Part shown: positions 31,501 to 42,400 of the stretch, piece by piece
How the letters are laid out: the number at the start of each line of letters is the position of its first letter
Position numbering within the stretch: the first letter of the stretch is position 1
NCBI RefSeq assembly: GCF_000003815.2
Contig: NC_049989.1
Span: forward strand, 446,353-510,352
Source: Branchiostoma floridae
Taxonomy: Eukaryota > Chordata > Leptocardii > Amphioxiformes > Branchiostomatidae
Direction of reading: 5' to 3'
Length of the DNA: 64,000 nucleotides
Notes under the pieces: generated by a model
Database searches by the model: none
The model's input: only the letters and a program-made list of their open reading frames with translations
What the model was told of the DNA's origin: nothing
Translations under genes and position numbers: made by a program

Positions 31501-33469
31501 CCAAGGACATCTTCATTTGTGTAAGAGCAGGTGTTTCCGTACGAAAGAGTTGAAGTGGTGAACGTTTGTGAAAAGGTGGGAATGTTCGGTACCGATAAAA
31601 TGCACGTTTGTGTTCTTGCCGGAGGAGTGTTCAGTACCAAGGACGGAATGAACGCTTGTGTGACTCCAGAACGAATTTTTGGTACCAAGGACATACACGT
31701 TCGTGTGTAAAAAGTGGAAGCAGTGTACAATACAAAAAATGTACGATTGTGTGAAAGCGGGAGTTTTAAGTATCAAGGACATGTGTGTTTGTGTAAGGAC
31801 TAGTACATATATATGGCCGGGTTTGTGCATGTAATACAATGGGTGTGTCAGTAGTACCAAGGCAGGCGCGTTGGTGTAAGGGAGGGGTTGTAATACCAGG
31901 GCCATGGGGGTAAGGGGTCTGTAGTACCAGGGGTAGGGATGAGGTCTGTAGTTATACCAGGGACAGGTACGTTGGCGTGAGGGTAAGGGGTCTGTAGTAC
32001 CAGGGGTAGGGATGAGGTCTGTAGTTATACCAGGGGCAGGTGCGTTGGCGTGATAGTAAGGGGTCTGGAGTGCCAGGGGTAGGGGTGAGGTCTGTAGTAA
32101 TACCAGGGGCAGGTGCGTTGGCATGAGGGTAAGGGTTCTGTAGTACCAGGGGTAGGGGTGAGGTCTGTAGTAATACCAGGGGCAGGTACGTTGGCGTGAT
32201 AGTAGGGGTAGGGGTGAGGTCTGTAGTTATACCAGGGGCAGGTACGTTGGCATGAGGGTAAGGGTTCTGTAGTACCAGGGGTAGGGATGAGGTCTGTAGT
32301 AATACCAGGGGCAGGTGCGTTGGCATGAGGGTAAGGGTTCTGTAGTACCAGGGGTAGGGTCGAGGGTTGTATTAATACCAGGGGCAGGTGCGTTGGCGTG
32401 AGGGAAAGGGAAGGGCCTTCAGCACCATGGATAGATACATAAACAAAACATGTAACGTTGTACAACGTACCACATTGTCGTGAGCTGACAGTTTCCTCAT
32501 CGCAGTGATTTCACGAGGTACAAACTTCCTTATATACTCTTCTTCTTTTACGTTCCCCTTCGCCTTCAATATAATCTTGACAGCAACCTGAGAGAAGCAA
32601 CAACAGAGATTATGAACAAACCCTATGTACACCCTATGATTTGTCTTTCCAGTATGGACACTGGGTGGGACAAACATTACAAGGTGTTTGGACTTCCTGA
32701 GTTTTGCATAGCAAATTTTAAGATGCAAAGGTTAGCTATTTTTCTGCCAAAAAGAAGAGTAATGTTACGGCGCAGAGTTGTATACCATGGTCAGTGTGCT
32801 CAGTCATTTGTTCAATGTTCCTCCGTCCGCTGACCACTTAGATTTTATAATGACTTTTGTTTTGCTTTTACGACTATTTTCTTCACATGCTAGCGTTGGC
32901 CACGATGAAACGCTAATTTTTTTAGAGCGAAGCACACGAAACCATGCCCTAATAGTCAAAGATACTGTAAATGTTTTTAAGTTCGCGGGGATTTAATTTC
33001 GCGGTGGTTTCAAATTCGTGGTAGCACCATGCTCTGTAGCCTCTTTTACTGCCAAGGAAAAATGTTCGCGAAAACCGCGAACATTAAACCACCGCGAAAG
33101 TTTCTGCATTTACAATAACTCCCTCCATACCTTGTTATGGCCTTCTTGTTGTACTTCGCTCTCCAGAGCCTTGTTGTTCAACAGAACTCCAGCCGTTACT
33201 TCAGCGAGTATCACCTTGGCGTAAGACCCCGAGCCCAAACTTTTCCCCAGCAAAATGTAGCCATGTTGGCGGCACTCCAGAATAGCGGGATCCAGGCTGG
33301 TTGTGGTGAAGAGAGACTTGGCTTTCTGGTACAAGCTGCCCATTTTCCCTCGGACGGAATCAACTGTTCTGCCTGGGCGGGGCGTGAGGGATATGGGCCC
33401 GGTCATCACGGGATGGGCATGGACCGCTGGTTCCCAGTCCAGACTGGTGAACTGGCACCGCCCCGTCAT
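25568..33469 (-). CDS. TSSK-like serine/threonine protein kinase, 7 coding exons
   Basis: Exons (minus): 33469-33131, 32587-32471, 29674-29475, 27973-27918, 27645-27486, 26219-26089, 25758-25568; phases agree; 1194 bp = 397 aa. Kinase domain from about residue 71: P-loop GSGSYAKV (79-86), VAVK with Lys117, KFVPREI (alpha C), HRDLKCEN (218-225), DFGFA (238-242), [26 protein letters not shown], and the C-terminal helix [13 protein letters not shown]. These fit the CAMK group, closest in wording to the testis-specific TSSK kinases (PREI, HRDLKCEN, AYAAPE). All catalytic residues are present, so an active kinase is expected; substrates are unknown. The first ATG (33469) gives a 42-residue leader; the ATG at 33343 (MGSLYQKAK) has a stronger context. 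Large minisatellites occupy intron 2. Confidence 0.88.
25759..26088 (-). other. Kinase intron 6
   Basis: No feature recognised besides splice sites. Confidence 0.4.
26751..27097 (-). mobile_element. Fragment of the TA-flanked GGGCTGGGTACCGG element
   Basis: Starts after TA with GGGGTGGGTACCAGTACG and continues antisense to the copies at 34728 and 58568 (GGACCGG near 26838, TATAGTCATTTCTACC, AAACGCCAGTGG, ACCATTGTTTTG). The other end is missing after ATTCACAAGTTTGCAC. Confidence 0.7.
27210..27442 (+). mobile_element. Mariner-like non-autonomous element, 3' half
   Basis: Matches 1-268 and the right half of 47665-48208: TGACTTTCAGCAG, CAGAGCTCAATTGTCC, CATAACGTTACTGAG, ending CTTATTGATCACCCCTCG then TA. 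Confidence 0.6.
28606..28804. mobile_element. Harbinger-like element with TAA target duplication, contains an assembly gap
   Basis: Left end TACCCCCTCACA preceded by TAA (28603-28605); right end TGTGAGGGGGTA followed by TAA (28805-28807). The subterminal CGTCGTCCGATCGATTTTCGCC is shared with 38102-38333. 100 N at 28618-28717 hide part of the interior. Lies in kinase intron 3. Confidence 0.75.
28618..28717. other. Assembly gap (100 N)
   Basis: Run of exactly 100 N; true length unknown. Confidence 1.
29290..29450 (-). mobile_element. tRNA-derived SINE, antisense
   Basis: On the minus strand it starts GGGCGTGGCGTAACTGGTAG (A box), then a GTTCGATCCCC B box, and a body containing CACTTCACCCAGGTGTAAAA and GGGTACCTGGCTTCGG. 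The same order occurs in plus orientation at 43765-43925. It abuts kinase exon 3. Confidence 0.75.
29890..31560 (-). repeat. Minisatellite, 45 bp, about 37 copies, in kinase intron 2
   Basis: Unit includes GTGTTCAGTACCAAGG, CAGGCACGTTTGTGTGACT and a GGGAGGA/AAAGGAGGA spacer. 45 bp is 15 codons, so long open frames result on both strands (for example plus 29904-31553, minus 31426-29894) without any protein meaning that I can support. A few units have 6-9 bp insertions (about 30280 and 30445). Confidence 0.97.
31850..32410 (-). repeat. Minisatellite, 73 bp, about 7.5 copies
   Basis: GTTGGC recurs at 31971, 32044, 32117, 32190, 32246, 32319 and 32392, i.e. 73-bp steps with one 56-bp unit. Units contain TAGTACCAGGGGTAGGG and AATACCAGGGGCAGGT. 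The array starts about 60 bp inside the intron after the donor of kinase exon 2. Confidence 0.95.
32588..33130 (-). other. Kinase intron 1
   Basis: Contains only the MITE at its 5' end (32960-33118); the rest shows no recognised feature. Confidence 0.4.
32960..33118. mobile_element. MITE with GTAAATG / CATTTAC ends and inverted TTCGCGG blocks
   Basis: Ends ACTGTAAATG and GCATTTACA; inside, AAGTTCGCGGGG and TTTCGCGGTGGTT face AACCACCGCGAAAGTTTC. The right end is about 13 bp from the donor (33130) of kinase exon 1. Confidence 0.65.
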
Positions 33470-34727
33470 GACGACGGCGTTGTACACTGTATACAGGCCG
33501 GTGTTTGGAGCTAGCGGAGGAGAAGCTTTGCTTGACAACCGTTCTAGAACATTGTAATTTCATAGACATCCATTCTTATGTCGTCACTTTCGTTTCGAAA
33601 CTAATCGTAACGGCCAGCGTCGCAATAAAGCCAAATCAGAACTGTATGTGTCGCTGTCATACCAGCAGTGTGTCAGAAAAAATCATATCAAGGAATGAGG
33701 AGGAAAATGTTTGCATTGGCTTTTACTGAGAACACAACGCCATGCCACTACAGTCGCAGCCCAAAGGTTGATTTGATGTTATTACATTACAATTAATGAC
33801 TGTGTGTGAACATGTATGTCTTCCATGTTTCCAACATGTACTTGCAATTAGTCTCCGGGAATGAACTTGAAAATTAACTTTCGTTAAAGATAAAAATTGC
33901 GTAATGAGTCAATATTTGGAACAGACAACTCTTAGAAATAGAAATATCGAAATTAACCTCATAAAGGGATATATAGACAAGAGATTTTTTATGATTAAAA
34001 AAATACTAGGATCAGACTTACACTGCGTATCAAAACATAGAGAGAATCGAAACGTCCAAACTGTTAAGTGATTACTAAGTGAGTTTTTTTAACCTCCTTG
34101 ATTAGACAGACCTTGCGAGGAATGACACTAACTCTATTATTAATGAATGGACACTGGGTGTCATACTGCCGCCACATCAAAAATATTGTCATAGATGCCT
34201 TTTCAATAGTGCCTTGAACGCCTTAATATCTGAATAGCATAACGTTTATAACGTGTACCCAAGATTACTGATTCTGCATTGGTACATCACTTTAAATCAC
34301 TTTATATTCATGTACAAATGTATCAAGTGGTGTTATTATGGCATCCAGTGGAATTATGAGAGTTGATGTTAGATGTAGACAATGAAAGCCGTGTGTAATA
34401 GAGTATATCTAAAAGGTTGCCGCCTTCTTCGTGCGAATTGATTCGCTTCAGCACTATGTCTGTGCATTTTTACATGTATGTATATGTGTGGTTGCATGTG
34501 TATTAGTGTGTGTGAATGTTTTTCTTTAGCTTTTTATTACAAAAGAAATCAGAAATAATACTGGTCAATTTTCTGTGGAAAGAAACGACCAAGCAAACGC
34601 ACTGGTTAAACGTCACTGGGTCCATAACATACTTGTATGTGAGGCAAGCTAACAACTTGTACTTGTCACTTGTCAAAGTACAATACAATGTCGCAAAGTG
34701 AAGGGGCGCCAAACACGTTCTGGAATA
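33470..34727. other. Kinase 5' flank
   Basis: The kinase frame stays open upstream of its first ATG to 33538 without another ATG, so an upstream 5' exon cannot be excluded. About 34150-34370 is a diverged copy of the foldback element at 55690 (TGTCATACTGCCGCCACATC, ATGGCATCCAGTGGAATTAT). No promoter motif is claimed. Confidence 0.4.
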
Positions 34728-34942
34728 GGGGTGGGCACTGGTACAGAAAATTCAGGTCCAGGTCCTGTTCAGGTCCAGAGGATCAGGCCCAGACCTGAAC
34801 CTGATTCATTACGTGAAAACTTGTGAAAGGACGATACTCAAAACAATGGTCCATTTTGCTACAAAGAGATCTGTTTTGTGTAGTATTCGACTCCCACTGG
34901 CGTTTTAAACATCTTACAAAGATACCTGCCTCTGCACTGTTC

Positions 34943-36470
34943 CACTGCAGATTCTCTACGTCAAGACTGTACAAGAAGGCAAACTCCCCGATGCCTGGAA
35001 AACCGCTAATGTCACGCCAATTTACAAAAAGGGTTGTAAGAAATCACCCGGTAACTACCGCCCGGTTAGCCTGACCTCAGTAGTAGGAAAAATTCTGGAA
35101 GGGTTGATTAGAGACGCCATTGTCAAGCATATGAAGGTAAACAATCTCTTTACACCACACCAACATGGCTTCTTGCCAGGAAGATCTACTACCACTCAGA
35201 TGTTGGAGTGCTTAGACGAGTGGACAGAGTGGCTTGACCGAGGAACACCCGTTGACGCGGTCTATCTCGACTTCCGCAAGGCTTTTGATTCAGTACCAAT
35301 TAAGAGACTATTAGCCAAAATACAAAGCTACGGGATCACGGGAAACCTTTTAAATTGGATTGAATCTTTTTTGTCAGGACGGAGACAGAGAGTCTGTGTC
35401 AATGGGGAAAAATCAGAATGGGCCGAAGTAACAAGCGGAGTTCCCCAGGGGAGCGTCCTGGGTCCGGTGCTCTTCACTATTTTTGTCAACGACATGCCGG
35501 AAATTGTGCAGAGTAAGCTGAAGCTCTTTGCAGACGACACTAAGTTATATAGATCAGTAGTACAAAGGGAAGAATGCAACAAATTGCAGAGGGACCTTCA
35601 AGTACTTCAGGACTGGGCAATAAAATGGCAGTTGAGCTTTCATCCCATGAAATGTACAGTAATAAGACTGGGAAAAGGACACCCTGACTACACATACTCA
35701 ATGTTGGATAATGAGACTCGTACCCTACTGGAATTTACACAACAGGAAAAGGACTTGGGTATTACTGTTGACAAGGAGCTGAGTTTCAGCAAACATATAT
35801 CCAACATTTGTAATAAGGCAAATCAGATCGCAGGTCTCATATGGAGGACTTTTGCCTATGTAGATAAGGAGGTGTTCCTACTCCTATATAAGTCGCTCAT
35901 TCGTCCCCAGCTGGAGTATGGGGCTCCTGCATGGTCCCCCTACACATGGAAGCTGGCCCTGGATCTAGAAAGGGTACAGAAGAGAGCAACGAAGAGAGTT
36001 CCCGGCCTTAGAAGTCTACCCTATGAAGAGAGACTGAAGGCTCTAAACTTACCTACGCTGGTCTATAGGAGACTTAGGGGGGACCTGATAAACACCTACA
36101 AGTTCCTACATGGGATATACGACACTTCATGTCCGTTTGAGTTAAATACGAGCACAAGAACAAGGGGTCACTGCCTCCGGATTAAGAGACAAGCGTCGAA
36201 AAGTAACAGAAGATCACACTTCTTCTGCATCAGAGTTGTCTCATGGTGGAACAATCTACCAGAGCCGGTGGTGACATCCCCAAGTGTAAACTGCTTTAAG
36301 GAAAGACTAGACAACCACATGAAGAAACACAGCGTGTATTACAACTTTAGAGCCCTGGACGACCCGCAATTACCTGGGATGTCAGTGACTTAGAAAGGAA
36401 AGAGCGGCATAAACTGGAACTGCAGTTCCTACCTGAGCCTGAAGACTCTACTCTACTCTACTCTACTCGG
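34943..36470 (+). pseudogene. 5'-truncated CR1-type LINE, RT frame open 34945-36393
   Basis: Begins mid-RT at LPDAWKTANVTPIY and keeps one open frame to the stop at 36391-36393: PVSLTS, HGFLPGRST, DFRKAFDSVP, GVPQGSVLGPVLF, FADDTKLY, EYGAPAWSPYTWK, RVQKRATKRVPG. The endonuclease is absent, as expected from 5' truncation on insertion. The 3' end is a (TCTAC)n microsatellite at about 36446-36468. The RT part is undamaged, so the insertion is recent. It is a different family from the LINE at 9921. Confidence 0.9.
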
Positions 36471-36670
36471 TACTCAGGACTGTAAAAGTTGGTAAAAATG
36501 ACTATAGACTTTACTTCGCTGGAATTTGCCTCGACCGGTAACCCCGAAAACGTGGGAATGCCTGATCATATAACCTGTTATTTTTCAAATGGGTCCTACA
36601 TCGGGTCCACCGAATTTTTCAGGTCCGGTTTTTTTGGACCGGGTCAATGAGAATAAACTGGTTTTAGACA

Positions 36671-37166
36671 GGTGTGACAGCGATCTCGCCCCCCCAGCGA
36701 GATCACTAGCGTTTTCGCCCCCCTTTAGCGTTTTCGCCCCCCCCCCCCCAAGAGCAGCTGGTTACTACATATTACAGTTGCGCTACCTGGTACTATACTG
36801 CACCTGGGGAGTAACGTATATGGTGTGTTACCTGGTACCTATATGGCACCTTATTACCGTACCGTAAGATGTCATACCCCGAAAGTCGATACTATATTGT
36901 TCGGTGCAAACATGACATTGAAATGAAAAAGACAATTTTTGCTGCTGAGGTGGCATAAAAACAGTGCTACTGCGAACGTATAAATCAACACCGTCTATGG
37001 TACGGAATACGTCAGCTATATATTTTCAATTTGTCACAGTGTTTTCTTTCTTGTGCTGGAAACATTTCCAAAGCACTAACAAAAACACACGTGAATAATA
37101 GTTTCTTATTATAAACACTATCTACGCGCAAGTTGATCTACGCGCAAGCGAGATCGCTGTCACACC
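36671..37166. mobile_element. Nested inverted-repeat element, GGTGTGACAGCGATCTCGC ends
   Basis: Left GGTGTGACAGCGATCTCGC (36671-36689) is a perfect inverted match to 37148-37166. It contains a C-rich tract with TAGCGTTTTCGCCC repeats (36708-36749). Flanking host sequence joins correctly when it is removed, by comparison with 59830-59905. Confidence 0.75.
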
Positions 37167-37191
37167 GGTACGCCGTACCGGTACCCACGCC

Positions 37192-38098
37192 TATTCTGGA
37201 ATCTTCTTCAGAACCAGTGGCGTTCCTCATGACGTATTCGAGAACGATGTCTACAATACAAACACGGGAAAACTGGCAAGCATTAGATTTCCATTGGTCG
37301 TATTGAATCGCAAAATAAGGTCGTGTCTTGCCAATGTTACACGTCAAAGTAATTGATTTTATGCTGTGACGTAAAGCTGTTTATGGATAACTTTTCAGAT
37401 TACGAAAAGTAAACTTTGCATAGGTTATGTAAAGTATTTTTTTTATTTATCATGAAATGTACACATTGAATTATGCAGGATGCAAGGACTTTTTACACAT
37501 ACGTGTACAATATATGTAATTTTGGTTAAAAAGACCATGAATAAAATGGATTATGCAAATTACAGCCTTAGTTGCATATCTAATGAGGCAGCAGGAACAA
37601 TAAATCGACAACTGCACTGAATATCACTGAATCACTCACTCACTCACTCACTCATTCACTTACCGACTGACTGACTCACTCACACATTCTCCTTTGACAT
37701 AATCTCTTTTACGGTAGTAAAACAATCAAGTCACCATAATTTAGCACTAGTGCAAGGCACCGCCATCCCTGCTCATGTCATATATATGTCTCAAACTATA
37801 CTTGACGAGTTAAACTTAACCAAGTGTTGACATTTCAGGCCCTGGAGGGTCACTCGGACAGTCTCCATGTAGATTTTACGAAGTCACAAGAACCGTTACC
37901 GAAGAAAATGTCAACAACACTATGGATCCTCATTGTTTGCCACACCATTGTTCATTCGTGTTGGAATTTGACTTACCGGACTTCAAGTACCATTGGATAG
38001 CGTGTTGAAGTGTTTACATAGCGTGTTAGTGGTACAACACTGAGTTGGTGTTACAAGGCAAAACGGTAAGCACCGGGATATTTTGACGTCCACATCAA
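37192..38098. other. Intergenic region
   Basis: Only an (ACTC)n/(ACTG)n simple repeat at about 37626-37690 is recognisable. Confidence 0.5.
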
Positions 38099-38101
38099 TA
38101 A

Positions 38102-38333
38102 TACCCCTGTCACATTATCCACGATCTTCGGGTGTATCGATGGAAGATCGGCCATATTTAAGATCGACAGAGGGTTGCGCGTATCTTTCACCTGAAAACC
38201 GTCCTGGTCACATATAAGCCATACTTTGTACCTTGTACAATTGTTGTGCAATAAAGTTATTATCATAAGCGAGGTTCGGGCGATTGCCAGAGAATCGTCG
38301 TCCGATCGATTTTCGCCCAATGTGACAGGGGTA
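38102..38333. mobile_element. Harbinger-like non-autonomous element 1
   Basis: TACCCCTGTCACATTATCC and the inverted GGCGAAAATC-type/AATGTGACAGGGGTA end, flanked by TAA at 38099-38101 and 38334-38336. TAA duplications are characteristic of PIF/Harbinger elements. No transposase. Confidence 0.75.
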
Positions 38334-38336
38334 TAA

Positions 38337-39152
38337 TACCCGCCTCACATTATATACGATCTTCGGACGTACTTCGCGATCGCAGAAAGGTCGGCTGATT
38401 TTAAGATCTTAAGATGGTCTTGCGTATTTTTCGCCCAAAACCTGTTCCCCTCACATATAAGCGAGCCTCGTGCGATCGACGGTGAATAAATCTATGATAA
38501 TGAACTTCCCATGACCTCTTGCACGCGGACAAGGGAATACAAAACGTTCCTCAAAAAAGGCAAGAGATCAATAAATGTTGCTTATTTTGTTGTCGGAATC
38601 TTTTTAACCAATGAATGGAATGCGCGGGCATAATAGAAATGACACAAGAAAGGAAAGTGTGTCACAAAGCCAGCCTACATACTGCCACAGGGGCCACAAT
38701 GTTAGAATTACCCTCACATTCCCAGAAATTCTATATTTGTAAACAATCGGAAGTCGGGTGAACGTCGCCCGAATGTCGCCCGACTAACGGGCGTTCGCCA
38801 TCCGATTTGCGTTCGATGATTAATAACTATGTCTGTGTTCGCCTATCGGTCTTCAATCGTTGAATTGACGCAAGACTATTGACCGATACCCTTGCGAGGT
38901 ACGCACGATTTGCACGCACGATCTGCGACTCGGTAACGAGCTCTGCGATCTCGGAGATCTCCTGCGACTTGTCGCTTATGTTAAGAACATGTTTCGCTGC
39001 ACCGCGACCGTCGTAAGACTCCTGAAAATTGCCGGCGATCCCTAAAAATCGCAAGATGATCGTGAGAACACCGGACGTCTTACTCACGAAAATGTCATTT
39101 AGAGCTCGTAAACTAGTCTTCCGATCGAATCGCGCCTAATGTGAGGCGGGTA
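38337..39152. mobile_element. Harbinger-like non-autonomous element 2, directly abutting element 1
   Basis: TACCCGCCTCACATTATA to TAATGTGAGGCGGGTA, flanked by TAA at 38334-38336 (shared with element 1) and 39153-39155. The interior has further short inverted GTCGCCCGA/TCGGGTGAACG blocks around 38755-38800. Confidence 0.75.
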
Positions 39153-39155
39153 TAA

Positions 39156-39489
39156 GGACACTTCTAGTCCTTGGTGCCATCTCCACTGTGCGGTTTTCTA
39201 CCGCGATGCACATCGCAAACACTCTATTTACGTTATCAAACAACAGGAATATCACACTGCCAATGAGTAGCTACATCTTTAAGTTTATTTCATGATGGTA
39301 AAGGTGTGAATTGTCCCCACGGTGAAACAAACCACACACACATAATGGTGTTGGCAAAACGTCTTACGCAGTTGTTTATAAAGGTTTGTGGCACTTGAGC
39401 CATGATATTTACGACCTTCGTCTCGACACTTGCAGTAGATTTACCGATAGTACAAGTGTCGCCGCGACCATTTTGCAGTTTCAGAGAAA
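39156..39489 (+). promoter_or_regulatory. Proximal upstream region of the M13-family gene
   Basis: Between the Harbinger-like element and the ATG at 39490. No TATA box is obvious. The start context AGAGAAAATGGCG is favourable (A at -3, G at +4). Promoter position is inferred from location only. Confidence 0.35.
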
Positions 39490-42400
39490 ATGGCGACCAC
39501 GACAGACGTGTCTTATGACAAGCACACTGATGATGTGGAGAACATTGTGCCGGAGTTCGGACCCAGCACCAAAGCTAGCGATGGCGGGAGCTCCAAGATG
39601 TGGACTCTGCCGGTCATGACTAGCCTGGGTCTCACCAGGAGGGAGGTGGTGATTGGTGGATGTCTGGTGGGACTGCTGGTCCTTGTTCTCGTCCTCTCCA
39701 TAGTTCTGGGCGTCTTGGCGGCCGGACAGACGGGCCCCACCGCGGTGCAAGTCCCCTGCTCTGATGCCGGCTGTCTGCAGGCCACCAGCCAACTCCTACA
39801 AAACCTCAACTCCTCTGCCAGGCCTTGTGACGACTTTTACAGGTACTCTTCTCGTCATTTTGCTCATTTGCTTGCTAGTTCATGACTTCGCAGATTTCGA
39901 GGAATTATAACATGCAAATATATTTGTAAACGTCACATCCCTTGTCGTGCCATATGATAAGTTGATCTTTATCTTTGATCGAGTACGGCAGTGTAGATCT
40001 TCTTAAAGTGTTCTAATATGTGGTGGGATGGAGTTCTAAAGAACTGGACCGGAGTCTTGAGTAATTCAGATCCGAATCTAGATGTCCTGAAAACTTCTGT
40101 CTGTGACTTTGCTTCGCGAGAAGGTAAGAGGCACGTGTTCGACTTGGTCATAATTGAGAGTAAACACCTGACACATATACAGACATGTTTTGGGGGGGCT
40201 AGCTGGATCTTGCCTACAAGAAATTGAGCAACTGTGTATGTTCCTTGAGCTAAGATGTAGGGCAAAATCTCGGGGAGCGAGTTTGCTGCACATTGATAAA
40301 CCATTGCTTCCCATGCATCCCACATGTATGGAGTAAAGAAAGTTGTAGACCTCCATGGGCCATTGGTTAGATCTTCTTGCCTTTCCCAAGATGATGTTTT
40401 CGGCCGCGTTCGTTCGTGTATGTGTCTGTGTGTGTGTCGGTCTGTCTGTGTCTGTGGACAACACGACAAATTCGAGAGACGGGTAAGGCGGATTGTGGGT
40501 ATGTCTTGATGAGACCTCGAAATGATGAGCTTTTGAACCCCTAGGGATTTTCTATGGTACTGCAGTGGAATAGGTGTAGAGGTTTTGATATCTGTAAGCT
40601 ATGAATGAATGAATGAATGAATGAATTTATTGCTCAACAATCGCACAGGGTACAATGTATGGCTTTGATCACTTTTTTATGGTTGATACATCTTGTAGTG
40701 TGGAAAGGGGCGACATCAGTTTGGGCTTTCTCTATGGGGCGTTTTAGTTGCGGAATTTGAAACAGGATAACTCAAGAAGGGATGGATCGTTTTCAACCTG
40801 GGGATAACTTCAAAGAAGACTAATTTGCACTTATTTGCTTGATCAGTTAGGACAATATATGCCGCAGTCAATTGTGATAAATGACTGTAACTTCATACCC
40901 CAGACTACATATATTTCAGTGCACGGATGTAACTTGATTCAAGAGAAATATCACCCAACATATATTATGTAAATTCGGATATCATTTGCATGATAAGGAA
41001 CTACTAGAATAGTCTCCTGAAAAAAATATGTTTGCAACATGTGTGATTAAGAAAGAAGAGATAATGAATTCATATAAATTTGCCAATCAGAGACTTCAAT
41101 TGCTTTTTAATGAGAGAGATTCATATGACGAAGGTATGAGGTCGTGGAACTCTAGTGTAAACTGAACATTTAGATGATGACCATGAGACAGGCGTTATGC
41201 ATGTATGCCGTGAGCACACCCAACCCTTCTAGTTTATAGCTTTTGGCTAGTGAGGTAATCTTGGCCAATAAAGCATAAACGGTGTTTATTCAGTTGATTT
41301 GATCTTATGATAAGATCTCTCGTTTCAAAAGCCACCAATGTAGGCACTATTCAGTATATGCGCATTGTTCATCATATCATAGTCAATCAAAAGCGCAACA
41401 CAGACCAAATAAAAAACAAGAAACATGTCTATTCGTTATGGCATATACAAAAAGGATATGACACATAGCACTATTGAAGCCTCCGATAATTTGGAAAAGA
41501 TATTCTTTTTAGATTTTACTTTAAGACTATGATAACGTGGTACTGTACTCATGTTAGTTTCCCAATGGCACAAGATCTGTAGCTTCGAACCAAATACACA
41601 GTCTTGTGCCACTCGACCGCTTAGGATGGGGCCCATATGGATTGGAAAGGTTGTCCATATTGTATGAATGTGCAAGTCTCTTTTGATAAACCAAAGTGAA
41701 GACGTATATATAGTTACATAATGGAAACTCTACTTGGTTGAGCTGGCCTGCATCCGAATTCCTTCTGCAGACTGACAGGAAGCAAACGTGCATGGCACAA
41801 GGCCAAGAGTGAGATGTAACGTTATATGTCTGCGTTATGTTTTTAAAATAGAAATTTTCAAATAGTCATCTCTAACGTTAAACACTTTTGTGGAGTTATA
41901 TTTTTTTCTTTATTAAAAAACACATAACAATGACAATGTGGCGCTGCACTCAAGTTTAACAACTTATTTTAACAGCGTCACATAACAAAATACAAATGAA
42001 TTAATGAACTTAGGTAACTTAGGTCAACATAACTGTGCGCCATTTCCCACCACCCCAAGACATTAAGTAGTATCAATTAGTCTAATTGAGTATATATGAA
42101 AAAGAGAAGTAACAAAAGTAGAGTTGGGACTTCTATATCTACTTGACTGATACAGTCATGTAGAGCTAGAAGCGTTTAGTATCCTCAATGTAAGTTTGCG
42201 TGAGTTGAGTCGTTTTAAAGTTGTACACAGACGGTAACGATGAGGAACCTCTGAGAATAAAATATAATTTGGCATTGTCTGACATATTATTTAGGTTTAC
42301 ACGATGACCAAGTAAATCTGCAAGATTTATATTTGATTTATGACGACCTTGTGTAGCTATGCATGTGGAGGTTGGATGCTGACCCACCCCATCTCGCCAT

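Larger units (their letters stand above)
34728..37191. mobile_element. TA-flanked inverted-repeat element with two nested insertions
   Basis: Termini GGGGTGGGCACTGGTAC and GTACCGGTACCCACGCC, flanked by TA on both sides. Comparison with the copy at 58568-59908 shows the host sequence interrupted twice: by a CR1 LINE fragment (34943-36470), between CCTCTGCACTG and AAAAGTTGG, and by a small inverted-repeat element at 36671-37166. No transposase frame in the host element. Confidence 0.8.

Noticed and set aside
29894-31730. Very long open frames (549, 510, 348, 262 codons) as repeat-protein genes
   Set aside because: They are frames through a 45-bp tandem array lying in an intron of the kinase; open on both strands because the unit length is a multiple of three and lacks stops. 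No splice or start evidence.
25568-33469. Assigning the kinase to a specific vertebrate TSSK number
   Set aside because: Motifs fit the TSSK/CAMK group, but no single vertebrate member matches throughout; a phylogeny would be needed.
38827-39087. Minus-strand 86-codon frame in the intergenic region
   Set aside because: Lies wholly in a Harbinger-like non-autonomous element, no domain.
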